From Lacihabitans sp. CCS-44 (GTDB lineage: Bacteria; Bacteroidota; Bacteroidia; Cytophagales; Spirosomataceae), in assembly GCF_024343735.1 (NCBI RefSeq), contig NZ_RJUE01000059.1, forward strand, positions 164,672-228,671: a DNA stretch of 64,000 bases, given 5' to 3'. A model generated the notes under the pieces. That model saw only the letters and a program-made list of their open reading frames with translations, did no database searches and had not been told where the DNA came from. Position numbers and translations under genes: made by a program. This document shows positions 1 to 9,105 of the stretch, piece after piece (within the stretch, counting starts at the first letter, position 1; each line of letters begins with the position of its first letter).

Positions 1-4
1 AAAA

Positions 5-721
5 ATGAAATATCTACTCTTTTCCCTTACCCTTTTGGTATTTACAAGTTGTGATAAAATTCTCTACGAAAACGGCGTGCCTCCTCGTGGCTATGACACC
101 AAAGATTTTGCTTTGAGTTCTTTCGACAGAGTGGAGCTCAACAATGCTTTTTTTGTAACGATCATAAAATCAAGCGAATCGAAAGTTTCTGCTAAAGGTT
201 CAGGAGATGACATTGACGACTTGGAGGTTACAGTTACCAACGGCAAATTGGATATCAGATATGATAAAAGAATCAGAATAAAACAACTCAAAAGATACAA
301 AATGGAGTTAGTGGTTTACACGCCCAACATTACGGAAATAGATGCAAAATCGGCTTCAGATACTGAAATATCGGGCTTTGGGACAATCTCTGCATTTACT
401 GCGAATGTATCAGGTGCTTCAGTATTGAGATTAAAAAATGCCGTAAAATCTTTAACAGCCGACGTTAGTGGTGCTTCTAGAATTATCCTTCCAATGTCTG
501 TAGAAAATTTGGACGCCGAACTTTCAGGGACATCCAATCTTGATGGATTCGAAGCCAATAGCTCAGAAGTTTTCCTAGAATTATCGGGAGCCAGCAAAGC
601 CGAAGTAAGTGCCTCCAAAACCCTCAATGTAAAAGCCAGTGGTGCTAGCAAAGTTTTCTACAAAGGCGAACCAAAAATCACCGAGGATTTATCTGGTGGT
701 AGTAAGGTGAGTAAGGAGTAG
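5..721 (+). CDS. DUF2807 (putative auto-transporter adhesin head GIN) lipoprotein
   Basis: A 238-residue exported protein. The N-terminus is a lipoprotein signal peptide with lipobox FTSC, so Cys16 should be the acylated residue and the protein membrane-anchored. The rest carries a repeated SGAS-type motif (VSGAS, LSGTS, LSGAS, ASGAS, LSGGS) at roughly 20-residue spacing, as in the parallel beta-helix DUF2807 family common in Bacteroidota. Family function is not established; adhesion or surface structure is only a name-based guess. The start lies at the very edge of the window, so nothing can be said about its promoter. A strong terminator follows directly. Confidence 0.85.
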   Translation: MKYLLFSLTLLVFTSCDKILYENGVPPRGYDTKDFALSSFDRVELNNAFFVTIIKSSESKVSAKGSGDDIDDLEVTVTNGKLDIRYDKRIRIKQLKRYKMELVVYTPNITEIDAKSASDTEISGFGTISAFTANVSGASVLRLKNAVKSLTADVSGASRIILPMSVENLDAELSGTSNLDGFEANSSEVFLELSGASKAEVSASKTLNVKASGASKVFYKGEPKITEDLSGGSKVSKE

Positions 722-736
722 TTAGTGATAATACTT

Positions 737-776
737 GTTAACAAAAAAGGAGGACTTCGCCTCCTTTTTTGTTAAC
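737..776. terminator. Bidirectional rho-independent terminator
   Basis: A perfect 17-bp inverted repeat (GTTAACAAAAAAGGAGG and its complement) closes on the loop ACTTCG. The A-run and T-run on the two arms let it work in both directions, for the DUF2807 gene on the plus strand and the molybdenum hydroxylase gene on the minus strand, which converge here. Confidence 0.93.
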
Positions 777-789
777 AATCTATCTTCTT

Positions 790-2919
790 TTATAAAATCT
801 CTGCCACTTTCTCGTCTTCCTGTGCAAATGGCTGTTTGTATAAACGCTTGCCCGTCGCTTTAAAGATGGCATTCGCCAATGCTCCTCCTGTAGGTGGCAA
901 GGCTGGCTCGCCAAGACCTGTTGGGTCTATGCCGTTATCTACGAAATATGCATCAATTTCTGGCACTTCGTTGAATCTTATCAGTCTGTACTGGTCAAAA
1001 TTCGTTTGTTTTGGAGCACCATTTTCGAAGTTTAGATTTCCGTACATGGCATGTCCAAGTCCATCTACAATTGCACCATAGATCTGGTTTCTAGCTCCGC
1101 TTTGGTTGATTACGATTCCGCAGTCAGTTACCGCAAAAACTTTCTTGAGTGTAGGTTTTCCTTTTTTCATTTCTACCTCTGCTATCTGGGCCACATAAGA
1201 ATTATGAGAAAAATATACACTAAAACCTTGGTGCAAACCTTTCTTGGCACTCCCCCACTTCGCTCTTTCGGCTACTGTAGTTATTACTTTTTCAAACCTT
1301 GCTGGCTCATAAGTTATTTTGCCGACTGGCTTTTCTATAGCTTTTTTGAGCAATTCTAAACGCAATTTCACAGGGTCTTTTCCAGCCGCAAAAGCAATCT
1401 CATCAATAAACGCCTGCTCGGCATATGCCAAGAAATTAGTTATTGGTGCTCTCCATGGACCCGTAGTGATATCTGACTTATAATCAGCCGATTCCACCAA
1501 AACATTGTCTATCGCACCGACTGGGAAATTATCTTGTCTGGTAGAATTTCCAGCATTCAGCCCGACACCTTTCAAGGCAAATCCCGTCACATTTCCAGCT
1601 TTGTCTATGGAAGCTTTGAATTTATATCTAACTGCTGGACGGTAAATTCCACCGCTCATATCGTCCTCACGCGTCCACATGAGTTTTACTGGAGCTTTGA
1701 TCAATGATGAAACCTCCGCTGCTTCAAGAGCGTAGTCGTTGTTCAATCTTCTACCAAATCCGCCACCCATTTTGGTGAGCTCTACTGTGATATTTTCAAC
1801 AGGGATATTTAGCAATTTAGACACCTGATTCTGAGCAGATTGTGGCGTTTGTGTTGGCCCAACCAATTTTACTGAATCCTTTTTCACATCTGCAAAAAAG
1901 TTCATAGGCTCCATCGGGCTGTGCGATAAAAACGGACATTGGTACTCTGCTTCAATGATTTTATGAGCCTCGGCAAAAGCCTTTTCAACGTCACCATCTT
2001 TCCTCCTAAGCTCAAAAGGACCGTTTTTCATCAAATCAGTAAAAATCTGATTGTGCTTTTGATCACTCTCTAACTCTTTAGTATTTGTCCAATTGATGGT
2101 CAGCACTTTACGGGCTTTCATAATAGGCCAATTCGATTTTCCTATGATGGCTACTTTGTCTTTAAACGAGATAACATCTATAACTCCATCGATTTTCTTA
2201 GCCTCTGTGGCATCAAAATCCTTCAGCGTTTGACCAAAACCTTGTGGCCTCACGATTTGAGCATAAAGCATACCGGCTTGTTTGTAGTCCATGCCATACT
2301 TTGCCTTTCCAGTAAGTACGGTTTTGTTGTCTACACTTTTTATGGTTTGTCCAATAAGCTTAAATTCCTTGTTTGACTTCAATGGAATCTCTTTTGGTAT
2401 TTCTACCGAAACGGCATCATTTACCAACTCACCATAGCTTAGTTTTTCGCCTTTATCGTTGATAACAAAACCTTTATCTGTTTTCAGTGTAGTTGCCGAC
2501 ACATTCCATTTTTTTGCAGCCGCTGCTACCAGTGCATATCTACCTGTTGCTCCTGCTTTTCTTAGCCTTTCCCAAGAATGCTTTATGGCACCACTTCCAC
2601 CGGTGAGCTGTCTTTCAAAACGCTTGATATCTAAGTCGGCTTGTTTTACCACGACTTTTTCCCAATCCACATCCAATTCTTCTGCCACTATCACTGCAAA
2701 AGCTGTTTTTATTCCCTGACCAATTTCTGGATTTGGAGAAAAAATTGTGATAATGTTGTTACTGTCAATAGTTAAGAAAGCATTGCTTAACAATTCGTCT
2801 TTGATATTCTCCATGCTGATAATCTCTGCATCGGAATTGGCCAAACTATTAAATCCAATCACCAAACCTCCTGAAGTCAGAAGCATATTTTTCAAAAAGT
2901 CTCTTCTATTATTTTTCAT
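790..2919 (-). CDS. Molybdopterin-binding large subunit of a xanthine oxidase-family hydroxylase (isoquinoline 1-oxidoreductase beta type)
   Basis: The 709-residue protein is the molybdenum-cofactor subunit of a periplasmic or membrane-associated hydroxylase or aldehyde oxidase. It starts with a Tat signal ([14 protein letters not shown]), so it should be exported folded with its cofactor. The family's catalytic glutamate is visible in GLGEPALPP (E671), and GGGFGRR is a typical cofactor-binding stretch. Length fits single-chain IorB-type subunits. It overlaps the upstream 2Fe-2S subunit gene by 4 bp (ATGA), so the two are translationally coupled. The cytochrome c subunit often found in this family is not next to it. 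The substrate cannot be read from the sequence. Confidence 0.9.
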   Translation of the reverse strand: MKNNRRDFLKNMLLTSGGLVIGFNSLANSDAEIISMENIKDELLSNAFLTIDSNNIITIFSPNPEIGQGIKTAFAVIVAEELDVDWEKVVVKQADLDIKRFERQLTGGSGAIKHSWERLRKAGATGRYALVAAAAKKWNVSATTLKTDKGFVINDKGEKLSYGELVNDAVSVEIPKEIPLKSNKEFKLIGQTIKSVDNKTVLTGKAKYGMDYKQAGMLYAQIVRPQGFGQTLKDFDATEAKKIDGVIDVISFKDKVAIIGKSNWPIMKARKVLTINWTNTKELESDQKHNQIFTDLMKNGPFELRRKDGDVEKAFAEAHKIIEAEYQCPFLSHSPMEPMNFFADVKKDSVKLVGPTQTPQSAQNQVSKLLNIPVENITVELTKMGGGFGRRLNNDYALEAAEVSSLIKAPVKLMWTREDDMSGGIYRPAVRYKFKASIDKAGNVTGFALKGVGLNAGNSTRQDNFPVGAIDNVLVESADYKSDITTGPWRAPITNFLAYAEQAFIDEIAFAAGKDPVKLRLELLKKAIEKPVGKITYEPARFEKVITTVAERAKWGSAKKGLHQGFSVYFSHNSYVAQIAEVEMKKGKPTLKKVFAVTDCGIVINQSGARNQIYGAIVDGLGHAMYGNLNFENGAPKQTNFDQYRLIRFNEVPEIDAYFVDNGIDPTGLGEPALPPTGGALANAIFKATGKRLYKQPFAQEDEKVAEIL

Positions 2920-3380
2920 CTTTTTTGAAGTTTAGCTGCAAGTTTAACGGCCTCATTGATACGGTGATAGGTGCCACATCTGCAAATATGTGCAGACATT
3001 GCCATTGAGATTTCTTCCTCATCAGGATTAGGATTCTCTTTCAAAAGAGCGGCAGCGGTCATCATCTGACCCGATTGGCAAAAGCCACATTGAGGCACAT
3101 CTAAAGTATCCCAAGCTTGTTGAACAGGATGATCTCCATTTTCAGACAAGCCTTCGATGGTTGTTATTTCTTTGCCTATGGCCAAAGTGACTGGAGTAAC
3201 GCAAGAGCGAGTAGGCATACCATCAATATGAATGGTGCAGGCTCCGCATTGGGCCATTCCACAACCATATTTGGTACCCGTAAGATCGAGTGTATCTCGA
3301 AGAACCCAAAGCAGAGGTGTATCCTCAGATACGTCTACCTTTAGTTTTTTTCCGTTAATGCTAAGTGAATATTCTGACAT
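2916..3380 (-). CDS. 2Fe-2S small subunit of the xanthine oxidase-family hydroxylase (isoquinoline 1-oxidoreductase alpha type)
   Basis: This 154-residue electron-transfer subunit carries two [2Fe-2S] clusters. The plant-ferredoxin-type cluster uses C40, C45, C48 and C60; the second, in the helical domain, uses C98, C101, C133 and C135 (CGFC and CRC). It passes electrons from the Mo site of the partner encoded immediately downstream with a 4-bp overlap. It has no signal of its own, so export by hitch-hiking on the Tat signal of the large subunit is likely, as known for the family. It is the first gene of the operon. Confidence 0.92.
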   Translation of the reverse strand: MSEYSLSINGKKLKVDVSEDTPLLWVLRDTLDLTGTKYGCGMAQCGACTIHIDGMPTRSCVTPVTLAIGKEITTIEGLSENGDHPVQQAWDTLDVPQCGFCQSGQMMTAAALLKENPNPDEEEISMAMSAHICRCGTYHRINEAVKLAAKLQKR

Positions 3381-3446
3381 TTAATGGTTGATTTTGTACA
3401 TCTAAATTACAAAATATTAACCAAAAAAGTCAATTAAGGTTTTAAT

Positions 3447-4427
3447 TTAAGAAACATTGGCTTTTTTAGTAGACAAAAAGCTCATTATAAAGGCTATGAG
3501 TCCGAAAAGTAGAATAAAAAGTATGCCTGTCATGGTATGCAAAAACGTAGCGAGGCTAATGCCATCCTGATTTGAAAGTCCGTAAAGAGCCACTATTTTT
3601 CCGACCAAAAGATGGTAACTCCCAATGCCGCCAATGGTAGGAACAGCCATGCCGATAGATCCCATTACTAAAATAGTCAATACAGAAAGAAAACTTAAAG
3701 AATCGCCCAATGAAACTGCCTTACATAGCAAATAAGTGGATACATAATACATGGCCCAAATAAAAAAAGTATGTAGGAAAAATTGTGCTGATTTTTCAAT
3801 TTTCAACACACTCAAAAATCCACTTCTTAGCCCTTCTGTGAAGTCAAATATCTTTTTTATAAGTCCAATTCTTAGAAACTTCTCTTTGTTTTTTTGAAAA
3901 ACAACTAAACCTAGAACACCTAAAAGCAATAAGCCTCCAAGAACGAAAAGGAGTTCAGCAGGATTTTGATTACCAAACAAATCGATAAATAGCGACTTGA
4001 TTCTTCCAAATTCTAGTAGAAGATTCACTAAAACTAACAATCCCAAAATCAAAACGTCAATAATCCTTTCTGCTATTACTGCTCCAAAAGATTTGTCAAA
4101 TGGCACATTTTCGCTTTTTTGCAAACTAGCCGACCGAGCCAATTCTCCGGCTCTTGGAAATACCAAATTGGTTAGGTAACCTATCAAAACCGCAATGGAA
4201 GTGTTCCTCAAAGAGGGTTTATAACCCAAGGGCTCTAGCATGATATTCCACCGAGCGGCACGGCTTATGTGAGCCAATAAAGCCAAAATGGCCGCAAAAA
4301 ACACCAAAACGTAATTGGCATCTCTAAAACTTTGTAGCGTTTTGAGTAAGTCAATATCTTTAAATACCCAATTTAGCAATGCAAGGCCAAGAGCTATTGG
4401 TAGAATGTATTTTAGTGCTTTTTTCAA
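3447..4427 (-). CDS. Flippase-like integral membrane protein (lysylphosphatidylglycerol synthase TM / UPF0104 family)
   Basis: A 326-residue polytopic membrane protein with about eight hydrophobic segments and the family-typical stretches SRAARW and FPRAGELARS. Members resemble the transmembrane part of MprF but lack its aminoacyltransferase domain; a lipid-flipping role is assumed from that relation. It begins with a TTG codon only 11 bp after the panD stop, so it is very likely cotranscribed with panD. To my knowledge this pairing is common in Bacteroidota and may not be functional. An ATG start is not available at a suitable place. Confidence 0.85.
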   Translation of the reverse strand: MKKALKYILPIALGLALLNWVFKDIDLLKTLQSFRDANYVLVFFAAILALLAHISRAARWNIMLEPLGYKPSLRNTSIAVLIGYLTNLVFPRAGELARSASLQKSENVPFDKSFGAVIAERIIDVLILGLLVLVNLLLEFGRIKSLFIDLFGNQNPAELLFVLGGLLLLGVLGLVVFQKNKEKFLRIGLIKKIFDFTEGLRSGFLSVLKIEKSAQFFLHTFFIWAMYYVSTYLLCKAVSLGDSLSFLSVLTILVMGSIGMAVPTIGGIGSYHLLVGKIVALYGLSNQDGISLATFLHTMTGILFILLFGLIAFIMSFLSTKKANVS

Positions 4428-4438
4428 ACTACTGATTA

Positions 4439-4789
4439 TTAAGAAACTACGCGATTGTTTTCGTCAGGAAAAACCACGGTAGGTTTGTGAGCCGCAGCTT
4501 CTTCTTGGGTCATCCAAGCATAAGAAATGATGATGATGATATCTCCAGGTTGTGCTTTTCTGGCGGCGGCTCCGTTCAAACAAATAATACCCGTATTTCT
4601 CTTACCTTTTATGGCGTAAGTTTCTATCCTCTCGCCGTTATTGTTATTTACAATTTGTACTTTCTCGTTTTCCATAATGCCAGCCGCTTCTAAAAGTGCT
4701 TCGTCTATGGTTATGCTTCCTACGTAATTAAGCTCTGCTTGAGTAACTTTTACTCTGTGTATTTTTGACTTGAATATGTTAACTAACAT
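4439..4789 (-). CDS. panD: Aspartate 1-decarboxylase (pantothenate pathway)
   Basis: Makes beta-alanine from L-aspartate for pantothenate and coenzyme A. The 116-residue proenzyme has the self-cleavage site YVGSITID; cleavage between G24 and S25 would create the pyruvoyl group. The conserved R-V-K-V-T and NGAAAR segments are also present. An upstream in-frame start at 4822 would add 11 residues ([11 protein letters not shown]) not seen in the family, so the ATG at 4789 ([12 protein letters not shown]) is chosen. It is followed within 11 bp by the flippase-like gene. Confidence 0.95.
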   Translation of the reverse strand: MLVNIFKSKIHRVKVTQAELNYVGSITIDEALLEAAGIMENEKVQIVNNNNGERIETYAIKGKRNTGIICLNGAAARKAQPGDIIIIISYAWMTQEEAAAHKPTVVFPDENNRVVS

Positions 4790-4863
4790 CCAACCTATTT
4801 TTTTATGCAAAAATACAACCATAATAATGAAATAACAATAAGTCTAAAAACCAGATTTCTCAT

Positions 4864-4871
4864 TAAATTTG
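4864..4871 (+). promoter_or_regulatory. -7 box for the aminotransferase gene
   Basis: TAAATTTG matches the Bacteroidota primary sigma factor consensus TAnnTTTG, 19 bp upstream of the ATG at 4891. No clear TTG -33 element is visible at the right distance, so this is a partial match. It lies between the divergent panD and aminotransferase genes. Confidence 0.5.
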
Positions 4872-4890
4872 CGGCTCAATAAAAATACGT

Positions 4891-5973
4891 ATGTCTAGAG
4901 CTCAAGTTTATTTTACGGCTGGTCCAGCAGAACTATACCCCAAGTTTGAAGAATATTTGCAAGAATTTGTGGATTTGCAGATCGGGTCAATTTCGCACAG
5001 AAGTGGTCAATTCAAAAAAATCTATCAACATACCGACGAGCAACTGCGAATATTGATGAATATTCCAGCCGAAAATACTATTATGTTTACGGGTTCGGCT
5101 TCTGAAATATGGGAAAAATTAATATTGAGCACGGTAGAACACGAGTCTTTTCATTTGGTAAATGGTTCATTCTCAGCTAAATTCTACCAATATGCACAAA
5201 TGTTACAAAAACACGCCACGAGTTTTGAAAAACCGCTAGGTCAGGGATTTTCTTACGGAGAGATAGCTGTTCCAGAGTTTGCGGAATTGATTTGTACAAC
5301 CCAAAACGAGACTTCAACTGGTGTACAAATGCGTGAAGCTGATATTCATAAACTCAAACGCAGCAACAATGATAAATTAATTGCGGTTGATATGGTTTCG
5401 TCTGCCCCAATTCCGAATCTAGATTTCACAGTAGTAGATACGGCCTTTTTTTCTGTTCAGAAAAGCTTTGGTATGCCGGCTGGCTTAGGCGTTTGGATAG
5501 CCAACGAAAGATGTCTTGAAAAAGCCAAACAACTCAAAGCCAAAGGAATAAACATTGGAGCTCACCATGATTTGCCAACACTTTGGAAAGGAGCCAAAGA
5601 ATACCAGAACCCAGCAACACCAAATGTAATGGGGATTTTTATTCTCGGAAAAATAGCCGAGGATATGAATCGAGTAGGCATAGAGAAAATCAGAAAAGAG
5701 ACTGACGACAAAGCCAAAAAGCTGTATAAATATTTTGAAAACAAAGCAGGATACAGCTTATCAGTAAGCGAAAGTGAGCTAAGATCGAGAACGGTAGCAG
5801 TTATAAATACCGAGAAACCATCTTCGGAAATCATTAATTATTTAAAAACCAAAAACATGATTGTTGGCTCAGGCTATGGCCCAGGTAAAGATTCTCAAAT
5901 TAGAATCTCAAATTTCATTGCCAATAGTGCCGAACAAATAGATAATTTATTAAAAGAAGTTGAAAAGTTTTAG
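4891..5973 (+). CDS. Class V PLP-dependent aminotransferase, phosphoserine aminotransferase-like
   Basis: A 360-residue fold-type I aminotransferase. The N-terminus (YFTAGPAELYP) resembles the substrate-binding start of SerC, and the PLP lysine is K191 in SVQKSFGMP. SerC would make phosphoserine from 3-phosphohydroxypyruvate in serine and possibly pyridoxal phosphate synthesis. The best guess is phosphoserine transaminase, but alanine-glyoxylate-type activity cannot be excluded, and no serA or serB gene is adjacent. Single-gene unit with its own -7 box; rpmE2 follows behind another promoter. Confidence 0.8.
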   Translation: MSRAQVYFTAGPAELYPKFEEYLQEFVDLQIGSISHRSGQFKKIYQHTDEQLRILMNIPAENTIMFTGSASEIWEKLILSTVEHESFHLVNGSFSAKFYQYAQMLQKHATSFEKPLGQGFSYGEIAVPEFAELICTTQNETSTGVQMREADIHKLKRSNNDKLIAVDMVSSAPIPNLDFTVVDTAFFSVQKSFGMPAGLGVWIANERCLEKAKQLKAKGINIGAHHDLPTLWKGAKEYQNPATPNVMGIFILGKIAEDMNRVGIEKIRKETDDKAKKLYKYFENKAGYSLSVSESELRSRTVAVINTEKPSSEIINYLKTKNMIVGSGYGPGKDSQIRISNFIANSAEQIDNLLKEVEKF

Positions 5974-5979
5974 AAAATA

Positions 5980-6010
5980 TTGGTTTTCAAAATAAAAACT
6001 CCTAATTTTG
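5980..6010 (+). promoter_or_regulatory. Promoter of rpmE2
   Basis: TTGG at 5980-5983 and TAATTTTG at 6003-6010 match the -33 TTG and -7 TAnnTTTG elements with 20 bp between TTG and TA. It starts just after the aminotransferase stop codon and 41 bp before the rpmE2 ATG. Confidence 0.7.
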
Positions 6011-6050
6011 CAGCCCAATCGAGGAATAATTAGATTTAATCAATAGAGAA

Positions 6051-6296
6051 ATGAAAAAAGATATTCATCCAAATTATAGAGAAGTAGTATTCTGGGACTT
6101 GACTTCAGACGAAAAATTCTTGAGCCGTTCATGTGTAGACACTAAGGAAACAATAGTTTTCGAAGATGGCAAAGAGTATCCAGTTTGTAAAGTCGAGGTT
6201 AGCTCAAAGTCGCACCCTTTCTATACAGGCAAAAACGTATTATTAGATACTACAGGACGTGTTGATAAATTCAACAGACGCTACGGTAAGAAATAA
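6051..6296 (+). CDS. rpmE2: 50S ribosomal protein L31, type B
   Basis: An 81-residue ribosomal protein of the large subunit, recognised by the N-terminus [14 protein letters not shown] and by [11 protein letters not shown] and [10 protein letters not shown]. It is the zinc-independent type B form: the CxxC zinc motif of type A is absent. Type B is the usual form in this phylum. It has its own promoter and terminator, so it is a single-gene transcript. Confidence 0.97.
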   Translation: MKKDIHPNYREVVFWDLTSDEKFLSRSCVDTKETIVFEDGKEYPVCKVEVSSKSHPFYTGKNVLLDTTGRVDKFNRRYGKK

Positions 6297-6315
6297 TTCG
6301 TACAAAATCATTCTG

Positions 6316-6349
6316 AAAAGCCTTTTCGAATCTTCGGAAGGGCTTTTTT
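6316..6349 (+). terminator. Rho-independent terminator of rpmE2
   Basis: AAAAGCC and GGCTTTT close a long stem (about 14 pairs including G-T pairs) that ends in a T-run, 20 bp after the rpmE2 stop codon. Confidence 0.88.
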
Positions 6350-6369
6350 ATTGAGAAAAGCTTGAAACC

Positions 6370-7158
6370 TTGGCAAAAAGAAGCAAAAAGGCCAAATATA
6401 CCCTAAAGCCACAAATAAAGCGATGGCTTAAATTGTCGCTCATTCTGATGAGCCCAATCCTACTATATGTTTGTTATTACGCCTACAAAGAATTCAAAGC
6501 CGGTCTAATAAAATACAAAGCATTTGGGATTTACATTCCGAATCAATACAAAGTACACGGCATAGATGTATCACACTATCAGCAGATTATCAATTGGAAG
6601 TCGGTAAAAGCCATGAACATAGAAGGTGTCAACATCGACTTTGCTTTTCTGAAAGCCACTCAAGGTACACAAACCATTGATTTACAATATTTTCAAAACA
6701 GACTACGGGCAAGAAAAGCAGATGTGGCTGTTGGTGCCTATCACTTTTTTGTAGCCAGCAAAGACCCCGTTCAGCAAGCTAATCTTTTCTGCAAAATAGT
6801 CCAAATCAGAAAAGGAGATTTACCACCAGTGGTGGATATAGAGAAAGAATACCATCAGTCGAGTGACAAAATCAGAAAAAACCTTAAAACTTGGCTCAGA
6901 TTGGTGGAAAGAAGATACGATGCGAAACCCATTATTTACACAAACGTCGATTTTTACAAAAATCACTTAGAGGGTTATTTTGATAGCTATCCAGTCTGGA
7001 TTGCACATTACACCAAACTCCGAGAGCCAAATATTGAAAAAGAATGGATGTTTTGGCAACTAAGTGAAGAAGCTACAGTGAATGGCATAAAAGGAAAGGT
7101 GGACTTCAATGTGTTTAATGGCTCAAAAGAAGAGTTTGAAAAGCTCAAAATCAAATAG
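6370..7158 (+). CDS. Membrane-anchored GH25 family lysozyme (muramidase)
   Basis: A 262-residue glycoside hydrolase family 25 protein that should cut peptidoglycan beta-1,4 bonds. Residues about 20-40 form one membrane segment after a basic N-terminus, so the catalytic domain is outside the inner membrane. Family motifs are in order: GIDVSHYQ with the N-terminal Asp, FAFLKATQGT, GAYHFF, VVDIEKE with the catalytic Asp/Glu pair, IIYTN and the FWQLSE segment. The start codon is TTG; an in-frame stop at 6352 and no nearby ATG leave little choice. No phage genes surround it, so it is probably a cell-wall remodelling enzyme. Confidence 0.9.
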   Translation: MAKRSKKAKYTLKPQIKRWLKLSLILMSPILLYVCYYAYKEFKAGLIKYKAFGIYIPNQYKVHGIDVSHYQQIINWKSVKAMNIEGVNIDFAFLKATQGTQTIDLQYFQNRLRARKADVAVGAYHFFVASKDPVQQANLFCKIVQIRKGDLPPVVDIEKEYHQSSDKIRKNLKTWLRLVERRYDAKPIIYTNVDFYKNHLEGYFDSYPVWIAHYTKLREPNIEKEWMFWQLSEEATVNGIKGKVDFNVFNGSKEEFEKLKIK

Positions 7159-8017
7159 TTGCCACTGATTTTCTATTCAAAAAAAGCGGTTGAAGAAAAA
7201 CAGATAACAAAACCAAAGCACCACCCAAATAAAACTGCTTTGACATTCGTTCGCTATCTCCAAAAATAAAATAAGCCAACACTACGCCATAAACAGGTTC
7301 AAGATTTAGACTTAGATTTACTGTAAAAACAGAAATCTTCTTCATGATTTTTATCATTTGTGCATGCGGAATAACCGTACAAACCAAAGCCAAGACCAAC
7401 AACCAAACCCAATCTTGTTGGCTCATTATCAAATCTTGCTTTTCATAAAAGGCCAAATAAACCACCAAACAAACTAAAAATGCCGCACTAAGCTCATAAA
7501 AACTTATTAGTTGACTGTCAAATCTGTGGGTAAGTTTTGAATTAAAAATCGTAAAAGCTGCACACAAAAATGCCCCTAAAAGTCCTAGTAGAATTCCTGA
7601 AAGATATTGAACCTCAAAACTAAACATTACAGCTACACCCGCCACAGCTAATAAACCTAGCATTATTTCTCTGAAATCAATCTTCTTTTTGCCCAAAATC
7701 GGCTCCAATAAACTTGTAAAAAATGAGGTAGTAGAAAACGTAACTAAACTTATGGCTACTGTAGAAAGCTTAGCCGAACCAAAAAAGCACAACCAATGCA
7801 AGCCCAAAATAAATCCAACAAAAAGCAACTTTCCCAAATCTGAAAGACTAATCTTTAGATTAACTTTTCTGATATATAAAATCAGAAATAAAGCTACTGC
7901 TGCCACCAAAGTTCTATAAAAGACCACAGCTAATGTAGTGGCTTCTATAAGTTTACCCAGAATCCCTGTAAAACTCAATAGCAAAACCAAAACATGTAAT
8001 TTTAAATAATCCCTCAT
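7151..8017 (-). CDS. EamA/DMT-family transporter
   Basis: A roughly 288-residue membrane protein with ten hydrophobic segments in two EamA repeats, typical of drug/metabolite or amino-acid exporters. The substrate cannot be inferred. The ATG at 8017 (MRDYLKLHV) is preferred to one at 8041, because 8041 lies inside the terminator hairpin of the upstream gene. Its last 8 bp overlap the convergent lysozyme gene. Confidence 0.88.
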   Translation of the reverse strand: MRDYLKLHVLVLLLSFTGILGKLIEATTLAVVFYRTLVAAVALFLILYIRKVNLKISLSDLGKLLFVGFILGLHWLCFFGSAKLSTVAISLVTFSTTSFFTSLLEPILGKKKIDFREIMLGLLAVAGVAVMFSFEVQYLSGILLGLLGAFLCAAFTIFNSKLTHRFDSQLISFYELSAAFLVCLVVYLAFYEKQDLIMSQQDWVWLLVLALVCTVIPHAQMIKIMKKISVFTVNLSLNLEPVYGVVLAYFIFGDSERMSKQFYLGGALVLLSVFLQPLFLNRKSVATI

Positions 8018-8033
8018 ATTGCTTAAAAAAGAA

Positions 8034-8056
8034 AAACCCACCAGTTGGCGGGTTTT
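8034..8056 (-). terminator. Terminator after the GNAT gene
   Basis: On the minus strand AAACCCGCC and GGTGGGTTT form a hairpin with one mismatch and a four-base loop, followed by a T-rich run. It lies 25 bp after the stop codon of the GNAT gene and just before the EamA gene. Confidence 0.75.
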
Positions 8057-8080
8057 ATTCTATTCTACCTTTGATATTTT

Positions 8081-8821
8081 TTACTGTTCTATTAGTTCCT
8101 GCTGACTCACTCGACTGGGATGAGCTTTTTTTTTACTTTTTTCCTCTCTTCTAAGCAAAATTCTCTGTTTCAAACTCATCCATTTTTCATAAAGGCTTGA
8201 TTCTGTTATAAAATCCCAAAACTCAGGTTTTTTACCTTCGGTTATGACTGTTCTTACTTCATCGGCATCATATTTCATTCCCGTACACAAGCAATGTGCT
8301 CTGTTGGTACGGTTCAAAATATCAAAATTCACGCAGCTTGAGCAGCCCTTCCAGAATTCATCGTCTTTTGGCAACTCAGAAAAAGGAACAGGCAAGTAAC
8401 CCAGCTCCGAGTTAATCTTCATTACAGCCAAACTGGTGGTAAGTCCAATGATTTTAGCCTCAGGATATTTTGTTCTCGAAAGATTAAATGCTTTTGCTTT
8501 TATCGAAGTCGCGATTCCGCTCTTTCTGTGGTTGGGGTGTACTATAAGACCCGAGTTGGCCACAAATTTGCCATGCTCCCACGTCTCGATATAACAAAAA
8601 CCCACCCATTCGCCATCAAGTGTTGTAGCTATTACTGCCTTGTCTTCCATCATTTTCTGACGTAGATACTCCGGCGAACGCTTGGCTATACCCGTACCAC
8701 GGGCTTTGGCACTGAGTTCCATTTCAGAACATATCTGTTCTGCGTAATTCAAGTGATTTTCGTCGGCTACCTGAACTATATAATTGCCAATAATACTTTT
8801 TTCTATTGTACTCATCGTCAT
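8081..8821 (-). CDS. GNAT-family N-acetyltransferase with a C-terminal cysteine cluster
   Basis: A 246-residue acyltransferase. The acetyl-CoA binding segment is HPNHRKSGIAT (Q/RxxGxG/A type). After the GNAT fold comes a Cys-rich stretch (CSSC, then CLC) and a basic tail. As I recall, similar proteins sit at the head of arginine operons in Bacteroidota and are candidates for N-acyl-glutamate synthesis, but no arg gene is next to it here, so the substrate stays open. Two ATGs lie 6 bp apart (8821 and 8815). It is transcribed alone from a promoter about 190 bp upstream with a structured leader. Confidence 0.75.
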   Translation of the reverse strand: MTMSTIEKSIIGNYIVQVADENHLNYAEQICSEMELSAKARGTGIAKRSPEYLRQKMMEDKAVIATTLDGEWVGFCYIETWEHGKFVANSGLIVHPNHRKSGIATSIKAKAFNLSRTKYPEAKIIGLTTSLAVMKINSELGYLPVPFSELPKDDEFWKGCSSCVNFDILNRTNRAHCLCTGMKYDADEVRTVITEGKKPEFWDFITESSLYEKWMSLKQRILLRREEKSKKKAHPSRVSQQELIEQ

Positions 8822-9001
8822 TTGACAGGGGCAAACCCTTAATAGGAGACGGTGTATCCGCGATTGTTAAAGATGAAAAAAAGAGATAAAGAACAAAGGC
8901 GATTCGCAAATGAGCAAAATGCCTCATGCTTGGGTCCTTGCGGACCGCATTCGTCGGAAGGGTGATATCGGAAGGTTAATCTTTACCATTCTTTGTATTA
9001 G
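8822..9001 (-). ncRNA. Structured 5' leader of the GNAT gene (possible cis-regulatory RNA)
   Basis: About 180 nt of transcribed leader inferred from the promoter at 9008-9036. On the minus strand it holds a perfect GGTCC-GCAA-GGACC hairpin with a GNRA loop (8934-8947), an outer AATGC/GCATT pairing around it, an alternative ATGAG/CTCAT hairpin that uses the same bases, and a GGG-TTTG-CCC hairpin just before the start codon. It matches no riboswitch consensus I can recall. The claim of regulation is inference. Confidence 0.4.
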
Positions 9002-9007
9002 TCGGTA

Positions 9008-9036
9008 CAAATATAGAATGAATTCTAATCTTACAA
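9008..9036 (-). promoter_or_regulatory. Promoter of the GNAT gene
   Basis: Read on the minus strand: TTG (9036-9034), 18 bp, then TATATTTG (9015-9008), a full match to the Bacteroidota -33/-7 consensus. The transcript would start near 9002, giving a leader of about 180 nt. Confidence 0.65.
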
Positions 9037-9105
9037 TAATTATTAATCTTATTTTTTTGTCAATAAATTGTTAAGATTCTCTATCAATTCACCGTGTGAG
9101 CAATA

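Noticed and set aside
6316..6349. CTTCGGAAG hairpin after rpmE2 as another REP copy
   Set aside because: It has no AATA loop or linker, and it is a standard terminator with a T-run.
6370..7158. GH25 lysozyme as a phage endolysin
   Set aside because: It has a membrane anchor and no phage neighbours.
8724..8927. A 67-residue reading frame opposite in frame to the start of the GNAT gene (MRHFAHLRIAFVL...)
   Set aside because: Its 3' half overlaps the GNAT gene in another frame and the signal-like part lies in the structured leader. A leader peptide is possible but there is no supporting codon pattern.
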